Assembly: GCA_039917655.1 (NCBI GenBank) | Contig: JBDSJC010000307.1 | Span: forward strand, 1-10,878 | From: PNKC01 sp039917655 | GTDB lineage: Bacteria; Chloroflexota; Dehalococcoidia; Tepidiformales; Tepidiformaceae | DNA length: 10,878 nucleotides | Direction of reading: 5' to 3' | Shown: piece by piece, positions 1 to 6,066 of the stretch | Layout of the letters: every line of letters starts with the position of its first letter | Position numbering within the stretch: position 1 is the stretch's first letter | Made by a program: the position numbers and the translations under genes | Notes under the pieces: generated by a model | The model's input: only the letters and a program-made list of their open reading frames with translations | What the model was told of the DNA's origin: nothing | The model's database searches: none

Positions 1-163
1 CGGGCGCGGCCGGGTCCATGGCCAGCATCGGCACGACGGCCCGGTACGGTCTGGCAGTGGGGCCATCGGCGAGCGACAGCCCGGCGGAGACGGCGATGCC
101 AGCTGCGACCACGGCCAGGGCAAGAAGTGCCTGCCACGCTGCCCGCTTGCTCGCGCTGGTCAT
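1..163 (-). CDS. Partial exported or membrane-anchored protein (N-terminus only)
   Basis: Only the first 54 codons are inside the window; the rest lies beyond base 1. The start is ATG at 161-163. It has a GAAGG Shine-Dalgarno-like stretch 7 bases upstream (172-176 read on the minus strand). Residues 1-8 carry two basic residues (K6, R7). Residues 10-31 form an uninterrupted Ala/Leu/Val/Gly hydrophobic segment, followed by polar residues and an AxA-free Pro/Arg region. This is the layout of a signal peptide or single N-terminal anchor. No lipobox cysteine is visible, so a lipoprotein is unlikely. The function cannot be read from this fragment. Its start overlaps the stop of the small upstream ORF (160-288) by ATGA, which suggests co-translation. 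Confidence is good that this is a coding N-terminus and low for anything more specific. Confidence 0.6.
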   Translation of the reverse strand, partial: MTSASKRAAWQALLALAVVAAGIAVSAGLSLADGPTARPYRAVVPMLAMDPAAP

Positions 164-288
164 CGCCGCACCTTCGAAGGGTCCCGCCAGATTGCCATCC
201 GTCTGCGCCTTCGCGCGTCAGTCTGAGCGCCCTGCGGCAACACTGCCTTGGTGAGATTGAGCGAGTGATAGAAAATGCGACTGGTCAT
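160..288 (-). CDS. Small basic hypothetical ORF (42 aa) coupled to the downstream exported protein
   Basis: This short reading frame starts at ATG 286-288. A strong Shine-Dalgarno, AAGAAGG (294-300 on the minus strand), lies 5 bases upstream. It ends in TGA at 160-162, which overlaps the ATG of the next gene in the classic ATGA arrangement. The product is 42 residues, with a mildly hydrophobic first third and a very basic second half (five consecutive arginines at residues 26-30). I recognise no family. The RBS and the 4-base overlap favour a real leader or small coupled gene. Against this, Arg-rich frames arise by chance in GC-rich DNA, and I see no homology to support it. It could act as a translational-coupling leader for the exported protein rather than as a functional peptide. 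Confidence 0.4.
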   Translation of the reverse strand: MTSRIFYHSLNLTKAVLPQGAQTDARRRRRMAIWRDPSKVRR

Positions 289-541
289 GGCTGCCTTCTT
301 TTCTCACGCCCGCTTGCTAGCAACGGAGAGAGTGTCCGCTACAAACCACGGAGAAAAGCGACGATGCTTGCTCCCTGAACTTGAGCGACGGCGCCTTCGC
401 AAATGGCAGCCGGTCGAGAGAAACACGTCGGGACCGTGCTTTCTGAGGGGCGACGCGGCGGAGGCGTAGCTGACGAGTCGGCACGCTACGCGCTTGCGAA
501 ATCGATGGCAAGCGATCACTCAGAGATCGAATTTGGACTGT
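289..541. other. Non-coding spacer upstream of the PAAR gene
   Basis: About 250 bases separate the small minus-strand ORF from the PAAR gene. The longer frames that cross it have no RBS and resemble no family I know. The spacer holds the SD of the minus-strand small ORF (294-300), a 10-base perfect palindrome TTGCTAGCAA (314-323) of a size expected by chance, and, just past its right edge, the PAAR promoter. I see no tRNA, terminator with a T-run, or repeat array. The base composition is somewhat more AT-rich than the flanking genes, as is usual for a divergent regulatory region. Confidence 0.5.
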
Positions 542-547
542 TATACT
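539..547 (+). promoter_or_regulatory. Extended -10 promoter of the PAAR gene; transcript predicted leaderless
   Basis: TGT followed by TATACT (hexamer 542-547) is a good extended -10 element (TGn plus five of six TATAAT matches). No convincing -35 lies 16-18 bases upstream, which is normal for an extended -10. The hexamer ends 6 bases before the ATG at 554, so transcription should begin at or next to the A of the start codon. No Shine-Dalgarno is present. Together this predicts a leaderless mRNA. It is an inference from spacing. Confidence 0.6.
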
Positions 548-553
548 GCGGGT

Positions 554-853
554 ATGCCATTTCCAGCCGTCCGCATCGGCGTCGATCAACACGTCTGCCC
601 GATGGTCACAGGGATCATCCCGCACGTTGGCGGGCCGATCATCGGGCCAGGCGCGCCGACGGTGCTCATCGGCTCCATCCCGGCGTCGGTGATGGGCGAC
701 ATGTGCGTTTGCGTCGGCCCGCCGTCCACCATCATTCTCGGGAGCCCGACGGTGCTGTTCATGGGCAAGCCGGCCGCCCGCCTGCTCAGCCAGACGGCCC
801 ACGGCGGCGTGGTTGTGGGGCCCGGCCTACCGACCGTGCTGATCGGCCCGTAA
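554..853 (+). CDS. PAAR domain-containing protein
   Basis: This 99-residue protein is a complete single PAAR domain. Gly-rich beta-prism repeats run its whole length, with 'PTVLIG' seen twice (35-40 and 93-98) and a related 'PTVLF' at 65-69. The zinc-binding set known from PAAR tips is intact and correctly spaced: His13, His24, Cys53 (in CVCVGPP) and His83 (in TAHGG). PAAR proteins form the sharp zinc-stabilised tip of VgrG-like spikes in type VI secretion and related contractile injection systems, often carrying effectors. There is no N- or C-terminal extension here, so this is a bare tip with no fused toxin. I chose ATG 554 over an upstream in-frame start at 494 because the PAAR fold begins right after it and a promoter abuts it. 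No spike, sheath or effector gene is adjacent. The gene ends 6 bases from the stop of the convergent DUF2007 gene. Confidence 0.9.
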   Translation: MPFPAVRIGVDQHVCPMVTGIIPHVGGPIIGPGAPTVLIGSIPASVMGDMCVCVGPPSTIILGSPTVLFMGKPAARLLSQTAHGGVVVGPGLPTVLIGP

Positions 854-859
854 CAGGAA

Positions 860-1219
860 TTAGCCGCCGATCAACCTGGCGGCCACAGCGATCACCAGCA
901 CGCCGCCCACGATCAGCCCCACCATCACCAGCCCGCGCTGCTGCGCCTGACCTCTCTCGCCCGGTTCCTCCAATGGCGCGAGCGAGGCAGCCCCGCCCAT
1001 GTCAGCGATCACGTTGCGCGCCTCCCCAACATCATCGCTGCGGACGACAACCGGGTAGCGCGCGAAACCCGTGGTCACGGCGCCGCCAAGCGCTGCCCCC
1101 ACGCCGCGCTCAAACGTCCGGGCGTCGATGCCCGCCGCCTGCAGGGCGTCCACCCAGATCGCAGCCTCCAGCGAGTCGCCAGCTTCCGCCACCACCACCG
1201 TCGCTCTGCGTTCACTCAT
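860..1219 (-). CDS. DUF2007-type putative signal-transducing protein with C-terminal membrane anchor
   Basis: This protein has 119 residues. Residues 7-73 fit the DUF2007 (GlnB-like fold) pattern: a first beta strand, a helix containing 'EAAIWVDALQAAGIDA', a Gly-rich loop, a 'YPVVVRSDD' strand and a helix 'VGEARNVIADMG'. The domain's biochemical role is not established, although it is annotated as signal-transducing in databases. A linker rich in Glu/Gln (82-94) leads to one hydrophobic helix (about 97-114) close to the C-terminus, so the protein is probably tail-anchored with the domain in the cytoplasm. Its ATG overlaps the pyruvate kinase stop by ATGA (1216-1219), making it the last gene of the YfcE-pyk operon. 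The family call rests on the pattern only. Confidence 0.72.
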   Translation of the reverse strand: MSERRATVVVAEAGDSLEAAIWVDALQAAGIDARTFERGVGAALGGAVTTGFARYPVVVRSDDVGEARNVIADMGGAASLAPLEEPGERGQAQQRGLVMVGLIVGGVLVIAVAARLIGG

Positions 1220-2652
1220 CTCGTCATCGATTCGCCCACTACGTGGAGCTTAAGGAAGTTTGTGGTCCCGGCGACCTCCACCGGCATGCTGCCGACAACT
1301 ACCACCTCTTCGCCCTCGGCCACGTACTGTCCTTCAGTGAGCAGGCGGTCAACAGCCTCCAGCATCTGGTCGGTGCGCTCCACCACCGGTCCGAGGATCG
1401 GGATCACCGAACGTGCGAGTGAGAGCCTGCGACAGACGTGCTCGTTCGGCGTCACCGCGTAGACGGGCGCGTTGGGGTGCACCTTGCTGAGCAAAAACGC
1501 GGTGTAGCCACTGCGCGTGAAGCAGACCACCGCACGCATGTTGGGGTCCGATTCCACAATCCGCCGCGCCGCCAGCGCAACCACGTACGAATGGTCGTCC
1601 GTATCCGGCGTCATCCACGTGATGCGCTCGGTTTCGGCGTTGGCGGCCTCCTCGGCGCGGCGGATGATGCGGTCCATCATCGCCACGGTCTCCACCGGGT
1701 AGCGGCCGACCGCCGTCTCTTCGCTAAGCATCAGGGCGTCCGAAAGATCCCACACCGCATTCGCGACGTCGCTGCTCTCGGCGCGCGTTGGCCGGGGCGA
1801 ATCGACCATCGACTCCAGCATCTGGGTGGCGGTGATCACCGGGATCATATTCTTGCCGGCCGAGGCGATGATCCGCCGCTGCTGGATCGGGACTTCTTCA
1901 GGAGGCAGTTCCACGCCAAGGTCGCCGCGGGCCACCATCGCGCCATCTGCCTCCGCCAGGATCGCGTCGAGGTTCTCCACCGCCTGGCGGCGTTCGATCT
2001 TGGCGATGATCGGCGTGTCCGCACCCAGCGACGCGAGCAGATCGCGGGCACGCACGATGTCGTCGGCGTCGCGCACGAAACTGAGCGCAAAGAAGTCCAC
2101 GCCGGCCGTGACGCCCACCTTCATGTACGCCTGGTCGCGCTCAGTCAGCGCTGGCATCGTGAGGTTGGTGTTCGGGAAGCTGACGCCCTTGTGCGCCCCG
2201 AGTAGTCCACCACTGATCACGCGGCAATCCACGCCGGCGCTCGAAACATCGGTGACGACGAGCTCAATCTTGCCGTCGTCGAGTAGCACGCGGTCACCGG
2301 CCAGCACGTCCTCCGTGAGCCTCGGGTATTCCACCGTGAACTGGTCTTCGGTGCCCTCCACCTCGGCGTTCGTCAGGCGCGTGTGAGCGCCGATTTCGAG
2401 TACCAGGCTGCGCCCGCCCTGGGTCGCTCCGGTCCGCAGTTTCGGTCCGGAAAGGTCCATCAGAATCCCGACCTGCTTACGCTCCGCGGCGGCAACCGCG
2501 CGGACGAGCGTCACGGTCGCGATATGCTCGTCCATCGTCCCGTGGCTGGTGTTCAGCCGGACGACATCCATGCCCGCGCGCACCATCGCCGAAATAGTCT
2601 CCATGGTGCAGGACGCCGGTCCGAGCGTGCAGACGATCTTCGTGCGCCTCAA
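1216..2652 (-). CDS. pyk: Pyruvate kinase
   Basis: This enzyme converts phosphoenolpyruvate and ADP to pyruvate and ATP, the last step of glycolysis, in the cytoplasm. The 478 residues match the usual bacterial length without an extra C-terminal PEP-utiliser domain. Visible landmarks are the N-terminal 'TKIVCTLGPAS' (4-14), the nucleotide/phosphate residues Arg32, Asn34, Ser36 and His37, 'LSGPKLRTG' (67-75), the catalytic Lys218 in 'IIAKIE', the metal-binding 'ARGDLGVELP' (241-250), 'TATQMLESM' (274-282), and the signature from 'PTRAE' to 'YPVE' (288-321). In that signature the common 'SGETA' is 'SEETA'. The C-terminal regulatory domain (about 354-478) is complete. The start is TTG (2650-2652), which overlaps the YfcE stop as TTGA, with GGAG about 9 bases upstream. 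The upstream phosphodiesterase and downstream DUF2007 gene are translationally coupled to it. Confidence 0.96.
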   Translation of the reverse strand: MRRTKIVCTLGPASCTMETISAMVRAGMDVVRLNTSHGTMDEHIATVTLVRAVAAAERKQVGILMDLSGPKLRTGATQGGRSLVLEIGAHTRLTNAEVEGTEDQFTVEYPRLTEDVLAGDRVLLDDGKIELVVTDVSSAGVDCRVISGGLLGAHKGVSFPNTNLTMPALTERDQAYMKVGVTAGVDFFALSFVRDADDIVRARDLLASLGADTPIIAKIERRQAVENLDAILAEADGAMVARGDLGVELPPEEVPIQQRRIIASAGKNMIPVITATQMLESMVDSPRPTRAESSDVANAVWDLSDALMLSEETAVGRYPVETVAMMDRIIRRAEEAANAETERITWMTPDTDDHSYVVALAARRIVESDPNMRAVVCFTRSGYTAFLLSKVHPNAPVYAVTPNEHVCRRLSLARSVIPILGPVVERTDQMLEAVDRLLTEGQYVAEGEEVVVVGSMPVEVAGTTNFLKLHVVGESMTR

Positions 2653-3107
2653 TGCGTGGCGCTCCGTGGCCCGAGATCCACGAATTCGCAGGTCACCACT
2701 CCGGTTTCGATGCGCAACAAGGCGACCGAGCGCTCGCGGTGGAATCCGCGCCTGCCGGCGGCGCCGGGGTTCAGATAGCGGCTCCCATCGCGCTCCTCGT
2801 CGTGACGCTTGTGACAGTGGCCGAAGACGAGGATGTCGAAGCCGTCTTTCGGCGCATCAACCAGGCGGTGGACGATCGCGATCTTTCGCTCGGCGGCATC
2901 GAAAAATGCCACCTCTGGGAGCAACGCTTCGGCGCCTGCGAGGTCGTTGTTCCCGCGCACCGCGACGGTCGGGGCGATGCCTTCGAGGCCAGGAAGCACG
3001 TTCGCGCCGATGTCGCCGGCGTGCAGGATAAGTTCGCATCCAGCGAGCGCCCTCCGCGCATCCTCCCCCAGTTCGCCGTGGGTGTCCGCGATCAATCCGA
3101 TAAGCAC
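2649..3107 (-). CDS. YfcE/MJ0936-type metallophosphodiesterase
   Basis: This is a calcineurin-like phosphoesterase of the small YfcE family. It has a two-metal active site and hydrolyses phosphodiesters; the natural substrate is generally unknown. All metal-site motifs are present in order: Asp8 and His10 (ADTHG), Asp32 (HAGDIG), Asn53 (RGNND), His80 (IVHR), and His97 with His99 (FGHCH). 'YLNPGA' (111-116) is also characteristic. The reading frame stays open far upstream, but the fold begins immediately after GTG 3105-3107. That start gives 152 residues, a normal family size, and lies 6 bases after a -10 element, so I place the start there. At His80 the residue that follows is Arg rather than the usual Gly. 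It is the first gene of the pyk operon and its stop overlaps the pyk start. Confidence 0.88.
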   Translation of the reverse strand: MLIGLIADTHGELGEDARRALAGCELILHAGDIGANVLPGLEGIAPTVAVRGNNDLAGAEALLPEVAFFDAAERKIAIVHRLVDAPKDGFDILVFGHCHKRHDEERDGSRYLNPGAAGRRGFHRERSVALLRIETGVVTCEFVDLGPRSATH

Positions 3108-3113
3108 GGGGAC

Positions 3114-3122
3114 AGTGTAGCA
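3114..3122 (-). promoter_or_regulatory. Extended -10 promoter of the yfcE-pyk-DUF2007 operon; leaderless start predicted
   Basis: On the minus strand TGC (3120-3122) precedes TACACT (3114-3119), an extended -10. Six bases follow before the GTG at 3107, the same spacing as at the PAAR gene, and there is no Shine-Dalgarno. The transcript is therefore expected to start at the GTG. No good -35 hexamer is seen 16-18 bases upstream. Confidence 0.55.
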
Positions 3123-3161
3123 ATAGTGGTCGCGCGTTCTGCGTACTGGCGGCGATGGCCG

Positions 3162-3170
3162 TGCTAGAGT
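3162..3170 (+). promoter_or_regulatory. Extended -10 promoter of the small membrane protein gene
   Basis: TGC followed by TAGAGT (3165-3170) is an extended -10. The expected start site near 3177 leaves a leader of about 24 bases that contains the Shine-Dalgarno GGGGAGAG (3189-3196). It lies about 45 bases from the oppositely facing promoter of the yfcE operon, so the two may share regulation. Confidence 0.45.
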
Positions 3171-3200
3171 CCGCCGGGAAATCAACACGGGGAGAGTCCC

Positions 3201-3446
3201 ATGATCCGGACAGTTCTGGCGTCCATCCACGACGGGGAAGAAGGGCACGTCGCCCCGCACATCGGCACCGTAAGCGCGGGAATCGGTGCGATCCTCCTGG
3301 CGATCGGCTCGGCGAACGACAACGGTACGCTGGCGATCGTCGGCGGCATCGTCCTCGCACTCGGGATCGTCGCTTACGGCGTCATCCATCACGGCACGAT
3401 CGACAAGGACTTTTATGGCCGGATCGACAAGCTGAACGGGAAGTAG
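3201..3446 (+). CDS. Small hypothetical membrane protein (81 aa, two helices)
   Basis: The ATG at 3201 has a strong Shine-Dalgarno, GGAG, 6 bases upstream. The product has a polar N-terminus (1-20) with acidic and histidine residues, then two hydrophobic Gly/Ala/Ile-rich helices at about 21-38 and 43-63. The short turn between them holds 'SANDNG'. The C-terminus (64-81) is charged and contains 'DKDFYGRIDKLNGK'. The likely topology is a hairpin with both ends on the same side of the membrane. I do not recognise a family and assign no function. It is divergent from the yfcE-pyk operon, with 93 bases between the two starts. The RBS, promoter and clean two-helix pattern make it convincingly coding. 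Confidence 0.72.
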   Translation: MIRTVLASIHDGEEGHVAPHIGTVSAGIGAILLAIGSANDNGTLAIVGGIVLALGIVAYGVIHHGTIDKDFYGRIDKLNGK

Positions 3447-3480
3447 ACGGCCTCAGAAGACCGTCCGGTCACCCGGTTTT
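3446..3480 (+). terminator. Possible weak terminator after the small membrane protein
   Basis: Just past the stop, GACGG (3446-3450) can pair with CCGTC (3461-3465) around a 10-base loop. A second short CCGG/CCGG hairpin (3465-3468 with 3473-3476) is followed directly by TTTT (3477-3480). The stems are short and the T-run has only four bases, so this is a tentative call. Confidence 0.3.
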
Positions 3481-3605
3481 GGCCAAGCTGGTGTACCCTT
3501 TTCGTCACCGGGATTGCGTTGGGGCTCTGCGTGGGGCGTCGAGGAGTCAACTATCGGCAGCCTGTTCGTTCCCTTCGAATCCTTCCATCGCGCGAAAGCT
3601 GGTCG

Positions 3606-4601
3606 ATGCCGCAAGTAACGCCTTGCCTCGATTTCGAGACCACCGCCCCGGTGCGGGCCGCACTTTCGCGCCTGGGACGCTCGGAAGACCTGCGTTTCTC
3701 GCCTGCCAACCGCTTGCTGGCCATCGCAGCCTTTGGCCGTGCGCGGTGTCTCATTCTGAGTGTTAGCGTTGAAATCACTCTTGGTGGGCCGCGGGTTTCC
3801 GCGGATGACTTCATGGAGCTAAGCGGTGCGGGGATGCGTCAGCCCCACGGCCTCGATTTTATCGATGAGGAGACCGTTGTGTTTGCCAACCGGGGCGGAC
3901 TCGTCTCGATCGCTCGACTGCCACCCGGCGAACTCGGGGGCCGTCAGTGCGAAGTCGAACCACTGCGCGAGATTCGCGGCAGTCCTTTCTGCCGAGTGAA
4001 GACACCGGGGTCGGTCGCGGCGAGGCACGAACCCGGCGGACTTGTGAGCATCCTGGTGTGCAACAACTACTCGCACCGCGTTTCGCGGCACGTTGTCGAC
4101 CCGCGGGACGGTTACCGGGTGATCGAAACCAACGTCCTGGCCCGTCGCGGTCTGAAGGTCCCGGATGGGATCGCGCTCAGTCACGATGGCAGGTGGATGG
4201 CGATCAGCAGTCACAGCACACACGACGTGAAGATGTTCGCCACGGCGGGCAAGCCCGGGCGCTGGACAGCGCCGGCCGGGAGTCTTCGCAACGTGGACTG
4301 CCCACACGGTTTGCGTTTTTCGAACGACGATCGCCACGTCCTGGTCGCAGACGCCGCGAGCCCGGTGATTTACGTCTATCACAGCAACGCAGGCTGGGAC
4401 GGCGATCATGATGCCACGCGTTCCGCAGTCGTCCTGGATGACGAGACGTTCTTGCGCGGCCGGCACAACAAAGAAGAGGGCGGTCCGAAAGGGATCGACA
4501 TCGATCGGTCTGGCCACGTAGTTGCGGTTACCTGCGAGGAGCGGCCCCTTGCGTTCTACCCGCTGCGTGCGATTACCGGGATGGAGCCGGCGGGCTCGTA
4601 G
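3606..4601 (+). CDS. Cytoplasmic beta-propeller protein (YncE/SMP-30-like fold), function unknown
   Basis: The product is 331 residues from ATG 3606. A longer frame starts at TTG 3519, but the added residues have no beta-propeller character. Repeated blade motifs recur: 'LRFSPANRLLAIAAFG' (29-44), 'PHGLDFIDEETVVFANR' (80-96), 'PDGIALSHDGRWMAISS' (186-202), 'PHGLRFSNDDRHVLVAD' (233-249) and 'PKGIDIDRSGHVVAVTC' (294-310). Each is followed by a strand ending in 'vsiaRLp', 'VKMFA', 'IYVYH' or 'LAFYPL'. This 'P-x-G-[IL]-x-[FL]' blade rhythm is typical of NHL/SMP-30/YncE propellers, which may be lactonases or scaffolds. No signal peptide is visible, so it is probably cytoplasmic. There are seven cysteines and no obvious metal-site set. 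The RBS is weak. The function remains unknown. It stands alone and converges on the oxidoreductase operon. Confidence 0.75.
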   Translation: MPQVTPCLDFETTAPVRAALSRLGRSEDLRFSPANRLLAIAAFGRARCLILSVSVEITLGGPRVSADDFMELSGAGMRQPHGLDFIDEETVVFANRGGLVSIARLPPGELGGRQCEVEPLREIRGSPFCRVKTPGSVAARHEPGGLVSILVCNNYSHRVSRHVVDPRDGYRVIETNVLARRGLKVPDGIALSHDGRWMAISSHSTHDVKMFATAGKPGRWTAPAGSLRNVDCPHGLRFSNDDRHVLVADAASPVIYVYHSNAGWDGDHDATRSAVVLDDETFLRGRHNKEEGGPKGIDIDRSGHVVAVTCEERPLAFYPLRAITGMEPAGS

Positions 4602-4616
4602 CCACGGGGTCTTGCC

Positions 4617-4648
4617 GCGCCGTTGCAGGCCGCGAGCGGCGCCGTTTT
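4617..4648 (+). terminator. Possible terminator between convergent genes
   Basis: GCGCCG (4617-4622) pairs with CGGCGC (4637-4642), with a further GCCGC/GCGGC stem possible inside, and TTTT follows at 4645-4648. It lies 15 bases after the beta-propeller stop. The short T-run keeps confidence low. On the minus strand there is no T-run for the oxidoreductase operon. Confidence 0.35.
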
Positions 4649-4656
4649 GGCCGAAT

Positions 4657-6066
4657 TCAGCGGTCCAGCGGTTCCCCAAGCACCTGCCGAAGCCCGAGCG
4701 CGAGCGTCGGATAGGCCTGCATGTTCCACGCCACCAGACCGTAGGGGAGATGCGCGCGCATCGCTACCACAAGGGGCATCAGGAGGTCACCAGCGTGCGG
4801 CGCGACCAGCGAGGCGCCGACGATTTCGCCGCCCACCACCGACCCGAGCTTCGGGACAAAACGCGTCCAACCCGGAGCACTGAACACCTTAAGAAATCCC
4901 TTGGTCTGCCCAGAGGTGATCGCCCGATCGACGCCGGAGAGCGGCAGTTCGAGCACCTGAAGCGACCGCCCGAAGCGCCCGGTCGCCTCCTTCTGGCTCA
5001 ATCCGACCGAAGCGACTTCCGGGTCGGTGTAGGTAACGCGCGGCACCACGCGCTCGTTCCACTTTTGGAAGCGGCGCCCACGGATGACGTTGGCAACGAG
5101 CCGGCTCTGGGCCTCGGCGACGTGCGTGAACTGCGGCCCACCGACGACATCGCCGGCCCCGAAGATGTGGGGCTGGGACGTCCGCAACTGCCCATCGACC
5201 ACCAGTCCACGGTCCGAGAACTTCACCCCAGCGGCTTCGAGTCCGAGCGACTCCAGTTGCGGCCTGCGTCCAGCGGCGACCAGCAGGCGTTCGCACTCGA
5301 TGACGCGACTGCCGTCTTTGCTTTCGAAGGAGACCGTCTTACCACGAGGGTTAGCTTCGATGCGAGTGACGGTGACGCCCGTCACGACCTCTACGCCCTC
5401 GTCTTCGAGGATCCCGCGGATGACAGCCGAAGCCTGCGGATCTTCGCGATCGAGCAGCCGTTCGGACGATTCGAGGACGGTCACCGAGACGCCGAGGCGA
5501 ACCATGCCCTGCGCGAACTCGATGCCGATCGGCCCGCCGCCGACGATGGCGAGCGAAGCTGGCAGATCGGGCCAATCGAGCGCCTCCACGTTGGTGCTCA
5601 CACCTGCGGTAGCCGCGCCCTCGATCGGCGGGATGACAGCGCGGCTGCCGGTGGCGATGAGCAGGTGCGCGGACTCGTAGCGTTCCTCGCCAACCTGGAG
5701 GGCATGAGGGTCGAGGAAGCGTGCCACACCACGGACCAGCTCGATGCGGTCCCTGCTCAGCGCCTCCGCCGAATCGACCGCGCCGGCCTGTTGCTGGGCA
5801 GCGGCGATGTGGTCCCGGACCGCTGCATAGTCCACGGAAACTCCGGTGACGTTCACGCCGAAACGTCCAGCCGTGCGGGCGTCTTGTGCGAGCTTCGCGG
5901 CGTAGAGCAGGGACTTGGTCGGGACGCAGCCAGTCCAGAGGCAATCGCCGCCCGGGCGGTCGCGCTCCACGACGGCGACGCGCTTGCCATCGCGCGCGAG
6001 CAGCCGGGCGGCCGTGAGGCCCGCCGTGCCGCCGCCGATCGCGATGAAGTCGAAGCGCTGCGTCAT
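4657..6066 (-). CDS. MerA-like pyridine nucleotide-disulfide oxidoreductase lacking the His-Glu dyad
   Basis: This is a 469-residue FAD flavoprotein of the lipoamide dehydrogenase/mercuric reductase superfamily. Visible parts are the FAD Rossmann motif GGGTAG (11-16), the redox pair Cys42 and Cys47 in 'GGDCLWTGCVPTK', the NAD(P) motif GGGPIG (176-181), the second FAD motif 'FGAGD' (302-306) and the dimerisation domain from about 345. In lipoamide dehydrogenase the C-terminus carries a catalytic 'HPTxxE'. Here the equivalent is 'YPTLAL' (452-457), so the His is Tyr and the Glu is absent. A Tyr at this place is known from MerA-like enzymes, but there is no N-terminal metal-binding domain and no terminal Cys pair, so a true mercuric reductase is unlikely. 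The substrate is unknown. It is the last gene of the degV-plsY operon, and its ATG overlaps the plsY stop as ATGA (6063-6066). Confidence 0.9.
   Translation of the reverse strand: MTQRFDFIAIGGGTAGLTAARLLARDGKRVAVVERDRPGGDCLWTGCVPTKSLLYAAKLAQDARTAGRFGVNVTGVSVDYAAVRDHIAAAQQQAGAVDSAEALSRDRIELVRGVARFLDPHALQVGEERYESAHLLIATGSRAVIPPIEGAATAGVSTNVEALDWPDLPASLAIVGGGPIGIEFAQGMVRLGVSVTVLESSERLLDREDPQASAVIRGILEDEGVEVVTGVTVTRIEANPRGKTVSFESKDGSRVIECERLLVAAGRRPQLESLGLEAAGVKFSDRGLVVDGQLRTSQPHIFGAGDVVGGPQFTHVAEAQSRLVANVIRGRRFQKWNERVVPRVTYTDPEVASVGLSQKEATGRFGRSLQVLELPLSGVDRAITSGQTKGFLKVFSAPGWTRFVPKLGSVVGGEIVGASLVAPHAGDLLMPLVVAMRAHLPYGLVAWNMQAYPTLALGLRQVLGEPLDR

Noticed and set aside
314..323. Perfect 10-base palindrome TTGCTAGCAA
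   Set aside because: About ten perfect 10-base palindromes are expected by chance in a window this long, and it is not placed over a recognised promoter.
403..1422. Long plus-strand reading frame of 339 codons
   Set aside because: It crosses the PAAR gene in another frame and then lies antisense to the DUF2007 and pyruvate kinase genes. It is Arg/Pro-rich low-complexity with no recognisable domain, a typical shadow in GC-rich DNA.
4657..6066. Identification as canonical mercuric reductase (merA) or lipoamide dehydrogenase (lpd)
   Set aside because: There is no N-terminal heavy-metal domain, no C-terminal Cys pair, no mer genes nearby, and the His-Glu dyad needed for lipoamide dehydrogenase is missing.
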